From: Nocardioides sp. JS614
GTDB lineage: Bacteria; Actinomycetota; Actinomycetes; Propionibacteriales; Nocardioidaceae
DNA length: 64,000 nucleotides
Direction of reading: 5' to 3'
Assembly (NCBI RefSeq): GCF_000015265.1
Contig: NC_008699.1
Span: 3,224,001-3,288,000 of the forward strand
Within the stretch, counting starts at the first letter, position 1, and each line of letters opens with the position of its first letter. Position numbers and translations under genes: made by a program. Of the stretch, positions 7,038 through 15,662 are shown one piece after another. The notes under the pieces were generated by a model that was not told the DNA's origin, searched no databases, and saw only the letters and a list, made by a program, of their open reading frames with translations.

Positions 7038-8842
7038 TGCTGAATTGTCCCCTGCTGGGCGGTCCACGACGCGTGCAGGCCCGCGTAGACCGATCCGGCC
7101 TCGGTGACCAGCACCGAGTGCGGCCCGCGCTGGACGATCCGCCCGCGGTCGACCACCACGACCTCGTCGGCGCTCTCGGCGGTGGAGAGCCGGTGCGCGA
7201 TCGTCACCGACGTGCGTCCGCTCATCAGCCGCTCGAGCGCGCGGCCGATCCGCATCTCCAGTGCCGGGTCGACGGCGCTGGTCGCCTCGTCGAGCACGAG
7301 CAGGTCGGGATCTGCGAGCTGGGCGCGCAGCAGGGCGACCAGCTGGCGCTCACCGGCCGAGAGCGACTCGCCGCGCTGGCCGACCCGGGTGCCGAGGCCG
7401 TGCGGCAGCCCCGCCACCCAGTCGCCGAGCCCGAGCTCGGCAGCGCTGGCGAGGATCTCGTCCTCGGTCGCCTCCAGGCGGCCGTACCGGACGTTCGCGG
7501 TGATCGTGTCGTCGAACAGGAACCCCTCCTGCGGCACCAGGACGACGCTGCGGCGCATCGAGACCTGCGCGATCTCACGCACGTCGATGCCGTCGAGCAG
7601 GACGGCTCCCTCGGAGGGGTCCATCAGCCGGGTGAGCAGCTTCGCGATCGTGGACTTGCCGGAGCCGGTCTCGCCGACCACCGCGACCCGGGTGCCGGCG
7701 GCGATGTCGAGGTCGACGTCGCGCAGCACCGGAGGCCCGCCGGGATAGGCGAACGTCACGTGGTCGAGGTGCACGTCGATGGGCCCGCGCGGGAGGGTGC
7801 GGCCCTGCTCCCCCGGGTCCACCAGATCGGCCGGCGTCTCGAGGATGCCGATCACCCGGCGCCAGCCGGCGATGGCGTTCTGCGCGTCGGTGAGGATCTG
7901 GGTGCCCATCTGGACCGGTCCGACGAACAGGGTGACGAGGAACGCGAACGCCAGCACCTTGCCCGCCGTGATGTCGGCGCCGGTGGGCAGCACCTCGAGC
8001 CCGAGCCAGATGCCGACGATGAGCACCCCGGCGTTGGCGAGCCCGGCCGACACCCCGCCGAGCGAGAACGAGAAGGCGGTGAAGCCCTGGGCGCGGGTGC
8101 TCGCCGCCTTGTACTCGTCGATCGCGGCGTCGATGCGGGCCTGGGTGCGGGCCTCGACGGCGTACGACCGGACCACCGCGGCGCCGACCACTGGCTCGGA
8201 GATCGCCGAGAGCATGACGCCGACCTGGCGGCGCACCGTGCCGTAGGCCTCGGACAGCTTGCGCTGGAAGTAGCGCAGCGACAAGAACAGCGGTGCGAAG
8301 CAGAGCCAGACCACCAGCGCGAGCTGCCAGCTGTAGACCACCATCACGATGGTCGCGACGAGGATCTGCCCGATGCTCACCACGAACAGCAGGCCGCCGA
8401 ACACGAGGAACTGGCTGACCTGGTCGACGTCGCTGGTGACGCGGGACACCAGGGCCCCGCGGCGCTCGGTGTTCTGGGTGAGCAGCGGCAGGTCGTGCAC
8501 GTGGCGGAACGCCTTGATCCGCAGCGTGGCGAGCCCGCGCTCGGAGGCGGTGAAGAGCCGCGCCGTCATGGCGTACGACGCCCAGCTGGTCACCGCGATC
8601 GCGACCGCGGCCCCGATGCCGGTGAGCACCGTGAAGGAGACGTCCGGGCCGCCGGGGCCGTTGAGGCCGCGGTCGAGGGTCTGCTGGACGGCCACGGGGA
8701 CGACGACCTGGCCGAGGGAGGCGAGGATCGCGAGCACCAGCGTCCGCCAGATGCCCTCGGTGAGCTCCGGGGAGTAGTGCACGCCCCGGCGCAGCGTGGC
8801 GATCGCGCCGATCTCCTCACCGGAGTCGAGGACGGTGCTCAT
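7034..8842 (-). CDS. ABC exporter half-transporter, partner with consensus Walker B
   Basis: A 602-residue fused transmembrane-ATPase exporter of the multidrug type. Six helices lie in residues 30-320; the nucleotide-binding domain (about 350-590) has Walker A VGETGSGKST, Q-loop VLVPQEGFLFDD, signature LSAGERQ, Walker B LLVLDEATSAVD with the catalytic Glu, and H-loop IAHRLST. The signature departs from LSGGQ. Its ATG overlaps the upstream half-transporter stop (ATGA), so the two very probably form a heterodimer in which this subunit supplies the competent Walker B. Substrate unknown. Confidence 0.93.
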   Translation of the reverse strand: MSTVLDSGEEIGAIATLRRGVHYSPELTEGIWRTLVLAILASLGQVVVPVAVQQTLDRGLNGPGGPDVSFTVLTGIGAAVAIAVTSWASYAMTARLFTASERGLATLRIKAFRHVHDLPLLTQNTERRGALVSRVTSDVDQVSQFLVFGGLLFVVSIGQILVATIVMVVYSWQLALVVWLCFAPLFLSLRYFQRKLSEAYGTVRRQVGVMLSAISEPVVGAAVVRSYAVEARTQARIDAAIDEYKAASTRAQGFTAFSFSLGGVSAGLANAGVLIVGIWLGLEVLPTGADITAGKVLAFAFLVTLFVGPVQMGTQILTDAQNAIAGWRRVIGILETPADLVDPGEQGRTLPRGPIDVHLDHVTFAYPGGPPVLRDVDLDIAAGTRVAVVGETGSGKSTIAKLLTRLMDPSEGAVLLDGIDVREIAQVSMRRSVVLVPQEGFLFDDTITANVRYGRLEATEDEILASAAELGLGDWVAGLPHGLGTRVGQRGESLSAGERQLVALLRAQLADPDLLVLDEATSAVDPALEMRIGRALERLMSGRTSVTIAHRLSTAESADEVVVVDRGRIVQRGPHSVLVTEAGSVYAGLHASWTAQQGTIQQ

Positions 8843-10632
8843 CCGGCGTCCTCCACCAGGTCGGCGTGCTGCTCGTAGGCGTTGACCAGGTGCGCGTAGG
8901 ACGCACTGCGCTCCAGCAGCTCGGCGTGGGTGCCCCGGTCGGCGATCCGGCCGTCCTCGAGGTGCACCACCTCGTCGGCCAGGCCGATCGTGGCCTTGCG
9001 GTAGGCGACGACGACGAGGGTGCTGTCGCCGCCGCCGGCGCGCAGGGCGTCGAGGATCCGGGCCTCGACCTCGGGATCCACGGCGGAGGTCGCGTCGTCG
9101 AGGATCAGCAGCCGGGGACGCCGGACCAGGGCCCTGGCGAGCGAGATCCGCTGCCGCTGGCCGCCGGAGAGCGACGTGCCGCGTTCGCCCAGCCGGGTGT
9201 CCAGGCCGTGCGGGAGGGCAGCCACGAACCCGTCGGCCTGGGCGGCCCGCAGCGCCGCCCAGACGTCGTCGTCGGACACGTCGGCACCCAGGGTGACGTT
9301 GCCGCGCACCGTGTCGTCGAAGAGGAACGCCGTCTGGGGCACGACCGCGAGCGTCTCGGCCAGCTGGCCGCGGGCCAGGTCGCGCAGGTCGGTGCCGTCG
9401 ACCAGGATCCGGCCGGCGTCGGGGTCGACCAGGCGCGCCATCAGGGTGGTGAGGGTGCTCTTGCCGGAGGCCGTGGCGCCGACGACCGCGACGGTCCGGC
9501 CCGGCTCGACGGTGAAGGTCACGTCCTCGAGCAGCCGCTGATCGGGGTCGTAGCCATAGGCGAGGTGCTCGACCTCCAGCCGGGCGCCGCCCGCGACGCC
9601 GACGGCGGGCCGCTCGCCGTACGGCATCTCGCCGGTCGCGCGCAGCACCGAGCGCACCCGGTGGTAGCCCACGACGCTGCGCGGGAACTCGCCGAGCAGC
9701 CAGCCGATGGAGCGGATCGGGAACGAGACGATGGTCAGCAGGTAGGCGACCGTGACCACGTCACCGGCGTCGGTCGAGCCGTTCAGCACCCGCTCGACGC
9801 CGACGGCGAGGACCACGAGCACGCCCACGTTGGGCAGCGCGGCGAGGGTCGGGTCGAAGGCGGCGCGGATCCGGCCGGCGCGGATGTTGACCTCGCGCAG
9901 CTGGTGGGCCTTCTCGGCGAAGCGCGCGGTCTCCTCGGGCTCACGGCCCAACGTCTTGACGACCATCGCGCCGTCGAAGGACTCGTAGGCGACCTCGCTG
10001 AGCTCGGCGCGCAGCTGCTGCGCCCGGGTCATCAGCGGCGAGGCGAGCCGCTGGTAGGCGAGGTTGGCGGCGATGACGGCCGGGAAGACGAGCAGGCCGA
10101 CGAGCGCCATCACGACGTCGGCGACGAACATCTGGACGACCGCGATCACCATCATCGCGACGGTGCCGACAGCCATCGGGAGCGGCGCGATCGGCCCCCA
10201 GGCCGCCTCGACGTCGGAGTTGGCGTTGGACAGCAGCTGACCGGTCGGGTGGCGCTGGTGCCACTCCATCGGCAGGGCGAGGTACTGCCGCGTGACGGCG
10301 CGGCGGGTATGGGCCTGCATGCGGTACTGCATGACGCCGGCGCCGAGCCGGCGGGCCACGATCCCGACCGCGCGCAGGATCGCGACGCCGAGGAACAGCG
10401 CCAGCACGGCGAGCAGCAGGCCACCGCCGACCTCCCCGTCCTCGAACGCCGGGAGCACGACGTGGTCGGTCGACCAGCCGAGCACCCACGCGTCGGCCAC
10501 CGTCAGCGCGCCGAAGAGCACGCTGCCGATCGTCGAGACCGCGAAGATCCAGGGCTCCCGCTTGATCGCGACCGCCAGGACGGCGAATCCCTCGCGCGTG
10601 GTCCCGCGCCGGCTCCCCCGCTCGTTCGCCAC
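8839..10632 (-). CDS. ABC exporter half-transporter with degenerate ATP site residues
   Basis: First of two coupled half-exporters, 597 residues from the GTG at 10630-10632 (VANERGSRRG). Helices fill residues 20-320; the ATPase domain has Walker A VGATASGKST, Q-loop VVPQTAFLFDD and a consensus signature LSGGQRQ, but Walker B reads LLILDDATS, with Asp where the catalytic Glu should be, and the H-loop reads VVAYRKAT, with Tyr for His. These changes are typical of the degenerate site of heterodimeric exporters. An in-frame opening continues upstream to 11508, but it would run antisense through the neighbouring gene and shows no family similarity. Confidence 0.92.
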   Translation of the reverse strand: MANERGSRRGTTREGFAVLAVAIKREPWIFAVSTIGSVLFGALTVADAWVLGWSTDHVVLPAFEDGEVGGGLLLAVLALFLGVAILRAVGIVARRLGAGVMQYRMQAHTRRAVTRQYLALPMEWHQRHPTGQLLSNANSDVEAAWGPIAPLPMAVGTVAMMVIAVVQMFVADVVMALVGLLVFPAVIAANLAYQRLASPLMTRAQQLRAELSEVAYESFDGAMVVKTLGREPEETARFAEKAHQLREVNIRAGRIRAAFDPTLAALPNVGVLVVLAVGVERVLNGSTDAGDVVTVAYLLTIVSFPIRSIGWLLGEFPRSVVGYHRVRSVLRATGEMPYGERPAVGVAGGARLEVEHLAYGYDPDQRLLEDVTFTVEPGRTVAVVGATASGKSTLTTLMARLVDPDAGRILVDGTDLRDLARGQLAETLAVVPQTAFLFDDTVRGNVTLGADVSDDDVWAALRAAQADGFVAALPHGLDTRLGERGTSLSGGQRQRISLARALVRRPRLLILDDATSAVDPEVEARILDALRAGGGDSTLVVVAYRKATIGLADEVVHLEDGRIADRGTHAELLERSASYAHLVNAYEQHADLVEDAG

Positions 10633-10710
10633 CTGGTCCTGGCCTGTCCCTGTCGTCCCGGTCTTGGTCCTTCTCGCGGGCCAACCCCGCAGCCCGGACA
10701 GGGTATTCCC

Positions 10711-10732
10711 CGGTGCCGACTCCCCGGCACCG
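10711..10732. promoter_or_regulatory. Inverted repeat in the divergent ABC/TIGR03085 promoter region
   Basis: CGGTGCCG and its exact reverse complement CGGCACCG are separated by ACTCCC. The repeat covers the stretch directly upstream of the TAGCCT hexamer (10736-10741) assigned as -10 of the plus-strand gene, a suitable place for a repressor. No regulator is identified. Confidence 0.35.
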
Positions 10733-10735
10733 ACA

Positions 10736-10741
10736 TAGCCT
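10736..10741 (+). promoter_or_regulatory. -10 hexamer TAGCCT, leaderless start
   Basis: TAGCCT lies six bases before the ATG at 10748, which would put the transcript start on or next to the start codon. No -35 is recognisable. Confidence 0.5.
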
Positions 10742-10747
10742 CGTGAC

Positions 10748-11380
10748 ATGAGTGCTCCCCTCGCCCTGCGGGAACGGACCGAGCTGTGCGACCTGGCCCT
10801 GGCTCTGGGCCCGGACGCGCCGACGCTGTGCGAAGGGTGGGACGCCCGCGACCTGGTCAGCCACCTGCTGATCCGTGAGCGCCGGCCGGTCTCGGCGCTC
10901 GGCAACATCGTGCCTCCGCTCGCCGGCCTCACCGACCGGGCGATGGCGCAGGGTCGGGAGCGGTCCTTCGGCGTGCAGGTCGAGACGCTGCGGCGGCCCT
11001 CGCCCCCGCTGCGGCTGGTGCCGCTGCTGGACGGGCTGATGAACACCTTCGAGCTCGTCGTGCACCACGAGGACCTGCGCCGGGCACAACCCGGCTGGGA
11101 GCCACGGACCCTGCCCGCCGCCGACCTCGACCTGCTCTGGTCGCAGCTGCGTCGCGGCGGGGCGTTCTTCGGGCGCCGGCTGCCGGTCCCGGCCGTCGTA
11201 CGACGCTCCGACACCGGCGCCACGGCCACCGTGCGCAAGGGCCCTGATCCCGTGGTCATCGCCGGGCCGGTGGTCGAGGTGGTGCTGTTCCTGTTCGGCC
11301 GCGACCAGGTCCGCGACCTGGACTTCGAGGGATCGGCCGAGCGGGTGGCGGCGCTGCGCTCCGCCGATCTCGGGGCCTGA
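10748..11380 (+). CDS. TIGR03085-family (DinB/maleylpyruvate-isomerase-like) protein
   Basis: A 210-residue protein of the actinobacterial TIGR03085 family, predicted metal-binding four-helix bundle related to DinB and mycothiol-dependent isomerases. Landmarks are LCEGWDARDLVSHLLIRERRP near residue 30 and FELVVHHEDLRRAQPGWEPR near 100, whose His residues are the likely metal ligands. Biochemical role unknown. It is divergent from the ABC pair and probably read from a leaderless promoter; no ribosome binding site precedes the ATG. Confidence 0.85.
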   Translation: MSAPLALRERTELCDLALALGPDAPTLCEGWDARDLVSHLLIRERRPVSALGNIVPPLAGLTDRAMAQGRERSFGVQVETLRRPSPPLRLVPLLDGLMNTFELVVHHEDLRRAQPGWEPRTLPAADLDLLWSQLRRGGAFFGRRLPVPAVVRRSDTGATATVRKGPDPVVIAGPVVEVVLFLFGRDQVRDLDFEGSAERVAALRSADLGA

Positions 11381-11429
11381 CCCAGCCACCGCACGGTCGC
11401 CCCGCGCCACCGGAAACTCCGGGCTGCAA

Positions 11430-11443
11430 TACCCCCCGGGGTA
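11430..11443. promoter_or_regulatory. CsoR/CstR-type operator upstream of the sulfur operon
   Basis: TACCCC-CC-GGGGTA: two perfect 6-bp inverted arms around CC, with A/T flanks. The TACCCC...GGGGTA layout is the known operator pattern of CsoR-family repressors, including the persulfide sensor CstR that controls sulfide-oxidation genes in Gram-positives. It is 83 bp before the ATG of the sulfide:quinone oxidoreductase-like gene. No CsoR-family gene is in the window. Confidence 0.65.
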
Positions 11444-11526
11444 AGGACGTTCGCCTCTGCTTCGGCTCCGTGCCGCTGCCTAGCGTGGGGTTGCGTGGAA
11501 GAAGGCACATCCCCCAGGAGGCGACC

Positions 11527-12771
11527 ATGAAGACTCTCCTCGTGCTAGGCGGAGGAACCGCCGGCACGATGACCGCGAACCGGCTCCGCCGCCGGCTCGA
11601 CCACCGCGACTGGAAGGTCGTCGTGGTCGACCGCGACGACGAGCACCATTACCAGCCGGGTTATCTGTTCCTCCCCTTCGGGGGGTACACCCACGACCAG
11701 GTGATCCGACCGCGACGCGGCCTGTTCGCCGACGCGATCGAACTGGTGACCGCGGAGATCGACCGGGTCGACCCCGAGGCCCGGAAGGTCGCGCTGGTCG
11801 GCGGGCGCGAGCTGGCCTACGACTACCTGGTGATCGCCTCCGGGACCACGCCGCGCCCGGACCAGACGCCCGGCATGCTCGGCAGCGAGTGGCGGCACAG
11901 CATCTTCGACTTCTACACCCTCGAAGGCGCCGAGGCGCTCGCCGCCGCACTCAAGACGTTCGACCACGGCCGACTGGTCGTGCACATCACGGAGACGCCC
12001 ATCAAGTGCCCGGTGGCACCTCTGGAGTTCACCTTCCTGGCCGATTCCTGGCTGCGCAAGCAGGGTTTGCGCGACCGTGTGGAGCTGGTCTTCGTGACGC
12101 CGCTCGACGGCGCCTTCACCCAGCCCGTCGCCTCGGCGACGCTGGGCGAGATGCTCGCCGAGCGCAAGATCCTGGTCGAGCCGGACTTCATGATCGAGCG
12201 TGTCGACGACGAGCGCCGCGCGCTGGTCTCGTTCGACGAGCGCAAGGTGCCCTTCGACCTGCTCGTGACGGTCCCACTCAACATGGGCGCCGACTTCGTG
12301 GCGCGCTCCGGACTCGGCAACGAGCTGAACTACGTGCCGGTGGACAAGCACACGCTGCTGTCTACCGCCTACGACACGATCTTCGCCATCGGCGACGCGA
12401 GCGACATCCCGGCCTCGAAGGCCGGGTCGGTCGCCCACTTCGCGGTCGACATCTTCGTCGACAACTTCCTCGACCACATCGCGGGCAGGCCGATGACGAA
12501 GTCGTTCGACGGGCACGCGAACTGCTTCGTCGAGTCCGGTGACGACAAGGCGCTGCTGATCGACTTCAACTACGACACCCAGCCGCTCCCCGGCAAGTAC
12601 CCCCTCCCCTACGTCGGCCCGCTCAGTCTCCTGAAGGAGACCCGGGCCAACCACCTGGGCAAGCTCGCCTTCCGGCACATCTACTGGAACGTGCTCCTGC
12701 CCGGGCGCCCCGTCCCACTTCCGGCTCACATGTCGATGGCCGGTAAGCACCAACCCGAGAAGGAGGCCTGA
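11527..12771 (+). CDS. Sulfide:quinone oxidoreductase-like flavoprotein
   Basis: A 414-residue FAD/NAD-fold protein: N-terminal VLGGGTAGTMTANRL dinucleotide-binding loop, ASGTTPRPDQTPG, and FAIGDASDIPASKAGSVAHF near 285-305. It has exactly two cysteines, Cys161 (PIKCPVAP) and Cys333 (ANCFVE), which match the positions of the redox-active pair that carries the polysulfide in SQR enzymes; the short amphipathic-looking C-terminus (HIYWNVLLPGRPVPLPAHM) could bind the membrane. Expected reaction: oxidise sulfide to zero-valent sulfur and pass electrons to quinone. ATG at 11527 has AGGAGG six bases upstream. First gene of a three-gene operon with TusE- and DsrE-like sulfur carriers. Confidence 0.87.
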   Translation: MKTLLVLGGGTAGTMTANRLRRRLDHRDWKVVVVDRDDEHHYQPGYLFLPFGGYTHDQVIRPRRGLFADAIELVTAEIDRVDPEARKVALVGGRELAYDYLVIASGTTPRPDQTPGMLGSEWRHSIFDFYTLEGAEALAAALKTFDHGRLVVHITETPIKCPVAPLEFTFLADSWLRKQGLRDRVELVFVTPLDGAFTQPVASATLGEMLAERKILVEPDFMIERVDDERRALVSFDERKVPFDLLVTVPLNMGADFVARSGLGNELNYVPVDKHTLLSTAYDTIFAIGDASDIPASKAGSVAHFAVDIFVDNFLDHIAGRPMTKSFDGHANCFVESGDDKALLIDFNYDTQPLPGKYPLPYVGPLSLLKETRANHLGKLAFRHIYWNVLLPGRPVPLPAHMSMAGKHQPEKEA

Positions 12772-12775
12772 CGCC

Positions 12776-13090
12776 ATGCCGACCACGACGATCGACGGGC
12801 ACGAGATCCACGTCAACGAGGAAGGATTCATGACGGATCCCAGCGAGTGGTCCGAGCCCCTCGCGAAGGCCCTCGCGGCCCAGATCGGGATCGAGCTGAC
12901 CGATGAGCACTGGCAGGTGATCCGCTTCCTGCGCGACGACTACGCCAGCGAGGGCGAGACCGCCACGCTGCGGCGCATCAGCGTGGTGGGCGGCGTCCCG
13001 ACCAAGACGCTGTTCCAGCTGTTCCCCCAGAAGCCGGCCAAGAAGCTCGCGTACGTCGCCGGGCTGCCGAAGCCGCACGGCTGCGTGTGA
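12776..13090 (+). CDS. TusE/DsrC-family sulfur carrier, single cysteine
   Basis: A 104-residue protein of the TusE/DsrC/DsvC family, with the helix EHWQVIRFLRDDY and the C-terminal arm AGLPKPHGCV ending in the penultimate cysteine (Cys103) that accepts persulfide sulfur. It is the only cysteine: the second DsrC cysteine, ten residues earlier, is Tyr93 here, so the intramolecular disulfide or trisulfide used with dissimilatory sulfite reductase cannot form. It begins four bases after the oxidoreductase stop. Likely a relay taking sulfur from the upstream enzyme or the DsrE-like protein. Confidence 0.88.
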   Translation: MPTTTIDGHEIHVNEEGFMTDPSEWSEPLAKALAAQIGIELTDEHWQVIRFLRDDYASEGETATLRRISVVGGVPTKTLFQLFPQKPAKKLAYVAGLPKPHGCV

Positions 13091-13103
13091 AGGAGGATCC
13101 TCC

Positions 13104-13613
13104 ATGACTACCACCGAGACCGCCCCCCTCGTCCCGTCGTTCGGCGAGGCGGATGCGGGGCGCAAGCTGGCCATCATCTGCTCCAAGGGCAATCTGGACA
13201 TGGCCTACCCGGCCCTGGTCCTTGCGAACGCCGCCCTGGGTGAGGGCGTCGAGACCCACCTGTTCTTCACGTTCTGGGGCTTCGACATGATCAACAAGAA
13301 GACCATGGGCGACCTGAAGTTCACGATGCTCGGCAACACCGCGACGCACATGCCGCAGGGCCTGGGAGGCCTGCCGGGCATGACCGCGATGGCGACCCAC
13401 CAGTTGAAGAAGTCGATCGCCGACGTCGGCGTGCCCGAGGTCCCGGACTTCCTGCAACAGATCGCCGACTCCGGCGGTCACCTCTGGGCGTGCCGGATGT
13501 CGGCCGACATGAACCACCTGACCGAGGCCGACCTGTACGACGAGGTGGAGGGGATCATCAGCGCCTCCGACTTCATCGAGATGACCGAGGGTGGGCAGTT
13601 GCTGTTCGTCTGA
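13104..13613 (+). CDS. DsrE/DsrF-like sulfur-transfer protein
   Basis: A 169-residue protein of the DsrE/DsrF/DsrH-like group (DrsE_2 type). It opens with KLAIICSKGNLDMAYPALVLAN and has THLFFTFWGFDMINK, then WACRMSADM with Cys130, the residue in the position that carries persulfide in this family; Cys26 is the other cysteine. AGGAGG lies shortly before the ATG, 13 bases after the TusE-like stop. Similar proteins act as cytoplasmic or membrane-side persulfide carriers. It closes the operon, followed by a strong hairpin. Confidence 0.88.
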   Translation: MTTTETAPLVPSFGEADAGRKLAIICSKGNLDMAYPALVLANAALGEGVETHLFFTFWGFDMINKKTMGDLKFTMLGNTATHMPQGLGGLPGMTAMATHQLKKSIADVGVPEVPDFLQQIADSGGHLWACRMSADMNHLTEADLYDEVEGIISASDFIEMTEGGQLLFV

Positions 13614-13627
13614 CGCGTGGCGCCACT

Positions 13628-13655
13628 GCGACGGCCGCCCCCGGGCGGCCGTCGC
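13628..13655. terminator. Hairpin terminator after the sulfur operon
   Basis: Perfect 13-bp stem (13628-13640 with 13643-13655) around CC, 14 bp after the dsrE-like stop, between convergent transcription units. No T-run. Confidence 0.75.
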
Positions 13656-13780
13656 GGACCCAGTCCGCGGCGTCGATGGCGGCGGCCACGGCCAGACCCC
13701 CTGGCCGGCGGTGCGTGCGCAACCGTTCGCGTGGCTGGTTCGGTTGCCAGGACACCGCTGTACCCCCGGACGTGTCAGGA

Positions 13781-13796
13781 GAGCCGGAAGACCGGC

Positions 13797-13798
<2 letters not shown>
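13781..13798 (-). terminator. Small hairpin at the end of hisF
   Basis: GAGCCGG and CCGGCTC pair around the loop AAGA; the stem reaches into the hisF stop codon. It may end the his transcript coming from the right. Weak without a T-run. Confidence 0.35.
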
Positions 13799-14569
<771 letters not shown>

Positions 14570-14573
<4 letters not shown>

Positions 14574-15304
14574 CGGCCACCGCGCGTCAGCGCCAGCGCG
14601 TCCTCGAGCGTGAACCGGCCCTCGTAGAGCGCGGTGCCGGCGATCGCGCCCTCGACCCCGACCGGGACCAGCTCCATCAGCGCCTCGATGTCGGCGAGCG
14701 TCGTCACACCCCCGGAGGCCACCACGGGGGCGGACGTGGCGGCGCAGACGTCGCGCAGCAGCTGCAGGTTCGGGCCCTGCAGCATGCCGTCCTTGTTGAC
14801 GTCGGTGACGACGTAGCGCGCGCAGCCCTCGGCGTCCAGGCGCGCGAGCGTCTCGTAGAGGTCCCCGCCGTCCTTGGTCCAGCCCCGGGCGGCGAGCGTG
14901 CGACCGCGTACGTCGAGGCCGATCGCGACCCGGTCCCCGTGCTCGGCGATCACCCGCCGACACCACTCCGGCTGCTCGAGCGCCGCGGTGCCGATGTTGA
15001 CCCGGCGGCAGCCGGTGGCCAGCGCCGCCGCGAGCGACTCGTCGTCGCGGATGCCGCCGCTCATCTCGACCTGGACATCGAGGGCGCCGACGATCTCCGC
15101 CTGCAGCTCGCGGTTGGAGCCGCGGCCGAAGGCCGCATCGAGGTCGACCAGGTGGATCCACTCCGCGCCGGCCTCCTGCCAGCGCATCGCGGCCGCCACC
15201 GGGTCGCCGTAGGTGCGCTCGGAGCCGGCCACCCCCTGGGCCAGCTGGACGGCGCGGCCCTCGGTGATGTCGACCGCGGGGAGGAGCTCGAGATAGTCAG
15301 ACAT
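14570..15304 (-). CDS. priA: Phosphoribosyl isomerase A (HisA, probably bifunctional PriA)
   Basis: Isomerises ProFAR to PRFAR for histidine. The 244-residue barrel has LLPAVDITEGRAVQL, VEMSGGIRDDESL, and YVVTDVNKDGMLQGPN. In most actinobacteria this protein also does the TrpF reaction, isomerising phosphoribosyl anthranilate; absence of trpF beside trpCBA fits that, but the specificity is inferred. Six bases of distance or less link it to the other his genes, and it hands over to hisF by an ATGA overlap. Confidence 0.93.
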
Positions 15305-15313
15305 GGGTGCCCT

Positions 15314-15643
15314 TCAGGTACGTCGGAACAGCATCGTGTGGAACACGGGGGCGGTCAGCACGCTGACCACGAACGCGGCGAGCCGGATCTCCCACTCGCC
15401 GAAGACGATCCAGACCAGCAGGTTGACCGCGACGAGGGCGGCGACCAGCGCGCCGTTCTGGCGGCGCCGCCGCTGCGCGAGCAGCCCGCTCGGCCGCTTG
15501 GGTGGCCTCGGCAGCCGGTCGGTGACCGCGCGCACCCGGGCGTCCCGCCGCTCCCTGCGCTCGGCCTCCGCCGCCCGGGCCGCCGCGACCGCCGCGGCCT
15601 CCCGCTCGCGCTCGGCCCGGCGCCGGGCCCGCTCCTTGCTCAC
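15314..15643 (-). CDS. Small membrane protein between hisH and priA
   Basis: A 109-residue protein not assigned to a known family. The first 55 residues are Arg/Ala/Glu-rich and probably helical (SKERARRRAEREREAAAV...), then come two hydrophobic helices (about 66-82 and 86-104). GTG at 15641-15643 has a strong GGAGGTGA seven bases upstream. It is embedded in the his operon, 19 bp after hisH and nine bases before priA. Confidence 0.75.
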   Translation of the reverse strand: MSKERARRRAEREREAAAVAAARAAEAERRERRDARVRAVTDRLPRPPKRPSGLLAQRRRRQNGALVAALVAVNLLVWIVFGEWEIRLAAFVVSVLTAPVFHTMLFRRT

Positions 15644-15662
15644 GGCACCGTCACCTCCACCC

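Noticed and set aside
10633..11508. N-terminal extension of the upstream ABC half-transporter
   Set aside because: The extension runs antisense through the TIGR03085 gene and has no resemblance to exporters; the GTG at 10630-10632 gives the normal length.
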